Shown here piece by piece: positions 61,278 to 64,000 of a DNA stretch of 64,000 bases; position 1 is the first letter of the stretch, and each line of letters starts with the position of its first letter. The position numbers and the translations under genes were made by a program. The notes below the pieces were generated by a model, which searched no databases, was not told where the DNA came from, and saw only the letters and a list, made by a program, of their open reading frames with translations. The DNA comes from Leptolyngbya sp. PCC 7375 (GTDB lineage: Bacteria; Cyanobacteriota; Cyanobacteriia; Phormidesmidales; Phormidesmidaceae). The stretch covers positions 280,562 to 344,561 of the forward strand of contig NZ_JH993795.1 in assembly GCF_000316115.1 (NCBI RefSeq), given 5' to 3'.

Positions 61278-61928
61278 ATGAGTGATTCAGACGATTACTT
61301 CAAAGATATTTTAGAACGAAACAGAAGGCTCCAGCCTGAAATTCAGCTGCATAAGCATGATTTTGACGAACCTGGAGATAAGTTAGAACAGCCCGAGATT
61401 TTCCATCCTGCAATTCAGTCTTTTCTTGAAAGGGCAGAAGTCATTGACGAGGGAATTCGCAAGTACAGATTAGATGCTACACCGAATGAATTAAAGGCAA
61501 TAAAAAGATTTCGCTATGAATTAGAGGATGTTTGTAGAAATGCAAAATTGATTAACGATCAAATTTATCAAATTGAGAAAGCTGGATCATCAGAATATTC
61601 GACAGAAGCAGCACATGGATATATTGAAAAGCAAATAGATAAATTAAATGCCTACTTAGCAGATCTTGCTCAAGAAGGAAAACTTATTAAAAGTGCAATA
61701 CGTAAGAATAGCTTACCTACTAATCCAAATCTGTCACTAGCCAAGCCTTCGCAGAAAAAGAAACTTTTCTCCAAAGACAACATGAATTATGTCTTAGGTT
61801 GGACTTTGGTTTCTGCTGCTCTAGTTGATGGCATTTTTGATCCGTTTAAGGTATTAACAGCTCCAGCACTTCTTTACTCGGGTTTAGCCTTACTTGGCGT
61901 GGATAAAGTCTCTGGAAAACGTGAATAA
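61278..61928 (+). CDS. Unknown protein with helical body and C-terminal hydrophobic hairpin
   Basis: A 216-residue protein. Acidic N-terminus, a long helical segment (AIQSFLERAEVIDEGIRKYRLDATPNELKAIKRFRYELEDVCRNAKLINDQIYQIEKA) and a C-terminal hydrophobic region (NYVLGWTLVSAALVDGIFDPFKVLTAPALLYSGLALLGV), probably a membrane hairpin. No family recognised. Followed after 18 bp by a small membrane gene, likely an operon; the two could form a membrane pair. AT-rich, unlike the replication genes. Confidence 0.6.
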   Translation: MSDSDDYFKDILERNRRLQPEIQLHKHDFDEPGDKLEQPEIFHPAIQSFLERAEVIDEGIRKYRLDATPNELKAIKRFRYELEDVCRNAKLINDQIYQIEKAGSSEYSTEAAHGYIEKQIDKLNAYLADLAQEGKLIKSAIRKNSLPTNPNLSLAKPSQKKKLFSKDNMNYVLGWTLVSAALVDGIFDPFKVLTAPALLYSGLALLGVDKVSGKRE

Positions 61929-61946
61929 AATCTTGGATGTTGCAGT

Positions 61947-62198
61947 ATGGAAACATATGATCGAGAAGTTAATATCCGGCCTAATTTAGAAGATCCTGAA
62001 TATTCCCGGTATCAAAAAAAATCTCAAGGAAGTGTAAATTCACGAACACTGCCTCAGGCTATTGTCTTTTCAACACTTGTTATTTGTGGAGTAGCAGTGT
62101 TTGCAGTTGTCATATTCTCTGGTCTTAACTGGTTTCTACCAGCGCTAGCTTATGGTTTTGTTGTTTATATTGGATACATTAAGTTCTTAGCAGATTAA
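61947..62198 (+). CDS. Small two-helix membrane protein
   Basis: An 83-residue protein: hydrophilic first 35 residues with NIRPNLEDPEYSRYQKK, then two membrane helices (AIVFSTLVICGVAVFAVVIFSGL and FLPALAYGFVVYIGYIKFL). Partner of the gene upstream. Function unknown. IS982 inserted 64 bp after its stop codon. Confidence 0.6.
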   Translation: METYDREVNIRPNLEDPEYSRYQKKSQGSVNSRTLPQAIVFSTLVICGVAVFAVVIFSGLNWFLPALAYGFVVYIGYIKFLAD

Positions 62199-62262
62199 CT
62201 TAAAAACAATTAAACATTTAACCGTTTAATCAATCAGATCAAAATACACCACCATAAACAAT

Positions 62263-63281
62263 ACGCATTATGTGAGATGCCTCTAGCCTAGGTGCGGGGT
62301 ATGTTTCTGAAAAGTCAGCACATCAATATCAAAGCGCTTTCGCAATAGAAGTCTCAAGGTATGGCTGGCCATCTTCGCAGCCACATGGACACACAAGCCT
62401 CTTCGTGTTTTCCTGAGCAAATTCTCAAGGTGCCGTCCCGTATTTTGGACCTCATGAAAGACACCTTCAATCCGCTCTCGAAAATGCCCTAACAACCGTG
62501 CGAAGGCGGGTGGCGTTTGCTGATGCTGATTGTCTCGTTTGACGGTAAATACTCGATTTCCGGTAGTTCTAGAGATATCAGCTTGCCAGTCATCGCCAAT
62601 AAACCCTTTATCGGCCAGAATGTCACACCCGTTGACAGCCGTCAAAACGGCTTCAGCTGCCTCGCGTTCATCAGTATGAGCAGGGACTAACGCATACACG
62701 ACCGGAAGACCGCTCAACGTGCTCAACACCACCAGTTTGTAACCAAAGTACTTCAAGTTTCGACTGGCACAATGCCCATAACTGGCACTGCCGAGAAAAT
62801 CACTATGGCGCTTGTTGCGCTTATAGCCAATCACGGGTACGGGCTTAGTATCGAGAAGAAACGTCGTCTCAAAAACACCATCGAGTTCTCTAACCCAGAA
62901 CCGACGGACTTCTTCGAGCATGGCTTCTAGGCAACGGGCACGTCGATTGAACTGACTTTGATCCAGAAGATGAGGAAATAAACTCAAGTAATTCGCCCGA
63001 ATAAACCCCAGAAACTGGGTCTCCCCAGGAAACGGAAAGTAATCCATTGCCAGCAGCAAGGTTAACATCTCGCTTTCACTAAAGTTGGGTTGAGGTCCAG
63101 GTGACTTAGGTTTGAGCTGATGACCATAGGCTTGATACCAGTCGTCTACCAGCACAAAGATAATCGTCAACAAGGTGGGGGCGTCTATCATAGTCATGAG
63201 GAGTTCTCAAGCTTTGGTGTGGTACCAGATATCTTGATGGCTCCTCGCCCTTTTGGCGATTTTCTAACTCACATAATCCGT
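62263..63281 (-). mobile_element. IS982-family insertion sequence
   Basis: 1019 bp with 14-bp imperfect terminal repeats (ACGCATTATGTGAG left, CTCACATAATCCGT right) and a 5-bp target duplication ACAAT at 62258-62262 and 63282-63286. Complete, with an intact transposase, so potentially active. Confidence 0.92.
62283..63197 (-). CDS. IS982 transposase
   Basis: A 304-residue DDE transposase of the IS982 type. TTFLLDTKPVPVIGYKR gives the first Asp, NGCDILADKGFIGDDW the second Asp, and FRERIEGVFHEVQN the Glu. The N-terminal part (FSESEMLTLLLAMDYFPFPGETQFLGFIRANYLSLFPHLLDQSQFNRRAR) is characteristic for the family. Length is standard. It almost fills the IS. Confidence 0.93.
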   Translation of the reverse strand: MTMIDAPTLLTIIFVLVDDWYQAYGHQLKPKSPGPQPNFSESEMLTLLLAMDYFPFPGETQFLGFIRANYLSLFPHLLDQSQFNRRARCLEAMLEEVRRFWVRELDGVFETTFLLDTKPVPVIGYKRNKRHSDFLGSASYGHCASRNLKYFGYKLVVLSTLSGLPVVYALVPAHTDEREAAEAVLTAVNGCDILADKGFIGDDWQADISRTTGNRVFTVKRDNQHQQTPPAFARLLGHFRERIEGVFHEVQNTGRHLENLLRKTRRGLCVHVAAKMASHTLRLLLRKRFDIDVLTFQKHTPHLG

Positions 63282-63405
63282 ACAATTATACCTAAACCGA
63301 TTACACGGTGCTCAGCTACGCATCTAGCAACTAGCAAAAGCACCCCAGAGTCCAACATTTTCAAAAGGCAAATCACCCCGATTAAACGTTTAGACTTTGA
63401 GTTAG

Positions 63406-63609
63406 CTAATCCCAAGTTTTTAAATTTAGGTTATTGACATATGCTTCTAAGTTACTGGGACTAAAAGATTCAGGAAACCTTTTAGCTAACGCATCAGCAA
63501 TCTGATTACAGTCTCTGTCTTTATCAATTTTTATGCCTAGCAGGAGAGAAGAATTACAAATCAGTAGTTTATCTTCACCCTCTAGTTGATCTTGAATCAG
63601 TTCCTCCAT
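63406..63609 (-). CDS. Small hypothetical protein
   Basis: A 67-residue acidic protein (MEELIQDQLEGEDKLLICNSSLLLGIKIDKDRDCNQIADALAKRFPESFSPSNLEAYVNNLN). It starts 3 bp after the stop codon of the pentapeptide fragment on the same strand, so the two were one operon. No family recognised; ends close to IS982. Confidence 0.5.
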   Translation of the reverse strand: MEELIQDQLEGEDKLLICNSSLLLGIKIDKDRDCNQIADALAKRFPESFSPSNLEAYVNNLNLKTWD

Positions 63610-63612
63610 TTG

Positions 63613-63732
63613 TCATAGATCTATACCTAGAAGGAAGGCCCCGATGAGGTTGGTATCGAAGAAGCTAGCCCTACTGAAGTCGGCCACGCCGAGGTCGGCC
63701 ACGCCGAGGTCGCAACCGCAGGCGTCTCTATA
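63613..63732 (-). pseudogene. Pentapeptide-repeat protein, C-terminal fragment
   Basis: The last 39 codons (CDLGVADLGVADFSRASFFDTNLIGAFLLGIDL-stop) show A(D/S)(L/F)xx pentapeptide units. The 5' part is lost at 63733, where the third copy of the single-gene element begins. Followed by the 67-residue gene. Confidence 0.7.
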
Positions 63733-63808
63733 GGCCTTTGTATAGCAGTCGCGCAAAAATGTACGCTAAGCTGTCCAGTTTAGTGGACAAAACCAGCGAA
63801 GGCTATAT
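63733..63808 (+). mobile_element. Left-end remnant of the single-gene TIR element, copy 3
   Basis: 76 bp from GGCCTTTGTATAGCAG identical to the other two copies, up to GGCTATAT, and then the sequence changes to that of a group II intron region. The gene and right end are missing. Confidence 0.85.
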
Positions 63809-63821
63809 GGACCAGCGGGGG

Positions 63822-64000
<179 letters not shown>

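Overview
This window is almost certainly cyanobacterial. The octamer GCGATCGC (HIP1) occurs more than twenty times, often as TTGCGATCGCAA, and protein types such as the PTPALLPGLIG sorting tail, FGE-fold variable proteins and DnaB/UmuDC homologues fit a filamentous cyanobacterium. It reads as part of a large plasmid or plasmid-like island. It carries a ParA/RHH partition operon with a palindromic site (24.4-25.4 kb), a tyrosine recombinase (26.5 kb), a replication block (HNH protein, DnaB-type helicase, winged-helix initiator-like protein, 56.6-59.7 kb) and many mobile elements. No tRNA, rRNA or CRISPR array was seen.

Layout. 0-1.46 kb: end of an IS21 element that cut an AAA ATPase gene; divergent AIPR abortive-infection gene to 4.6 kb. 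4.9-6.5 kb: umuDC-like pair. 6.5-8.7 and 17.4-19.5 kb: a diverged inverted duplication holding a secreted 18-residue-repeat protein, a small PD-(D/E)XK nuclease and about 650 bp of conserved non-coding DNA. 9-14 kb: plasmid genes of unknown function, a TIR-bounded single-gene element, a GC-rich non-coding block. 14.3-17.4 kb: DUF2806 and caspase-like C11 genes. 19.6-25.7 kb: more plasmid genes and partition. 25.7-29.4 kb: PEP-CTERM-like protein, integrase, NERD-helicase. 29.6-32.2 kb: TIR-NB-ARC-TPR protein. 32.4-41.4 kb: nuclease, pentapeptide, secretion-adaptor, YdjM-like, Abi-alpha-like and degenerate ATPase genes. 41.7-56.5 kb: the main system. 56.6-59.7 kb: replication. 59.7-64 kb: second copy of the single-gene element, IS982, third element remnant and a group II intron end.

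The main system is a diversity-generating retroelement (DGR): template repeat (TR), Avd and a reverse transcriptase with the SQ-type motif. It is joined to a vWA/MoxR/VMAP ternary conflict system. One TR (43148-43261) matches three 114-bp variable repeats at the 3' ends of three FGE/C-type-lectin-fold genes. One is the vWA-WD40 protein of the ternary system, so its sensor end is diversified. By my alignment 41 of 42 TR/VR differences fall on TR adenines. A fourth FGE gene has drifted out of TR range. A trypsin-like protease and VMAP share the same N-terminal effector-associated domain, suggesting homotypic recruitment of the protease. The likely working model (inference) is: diversified lectin-like surface senses a ligand, MoxR/VMAP transmits, protease executes.
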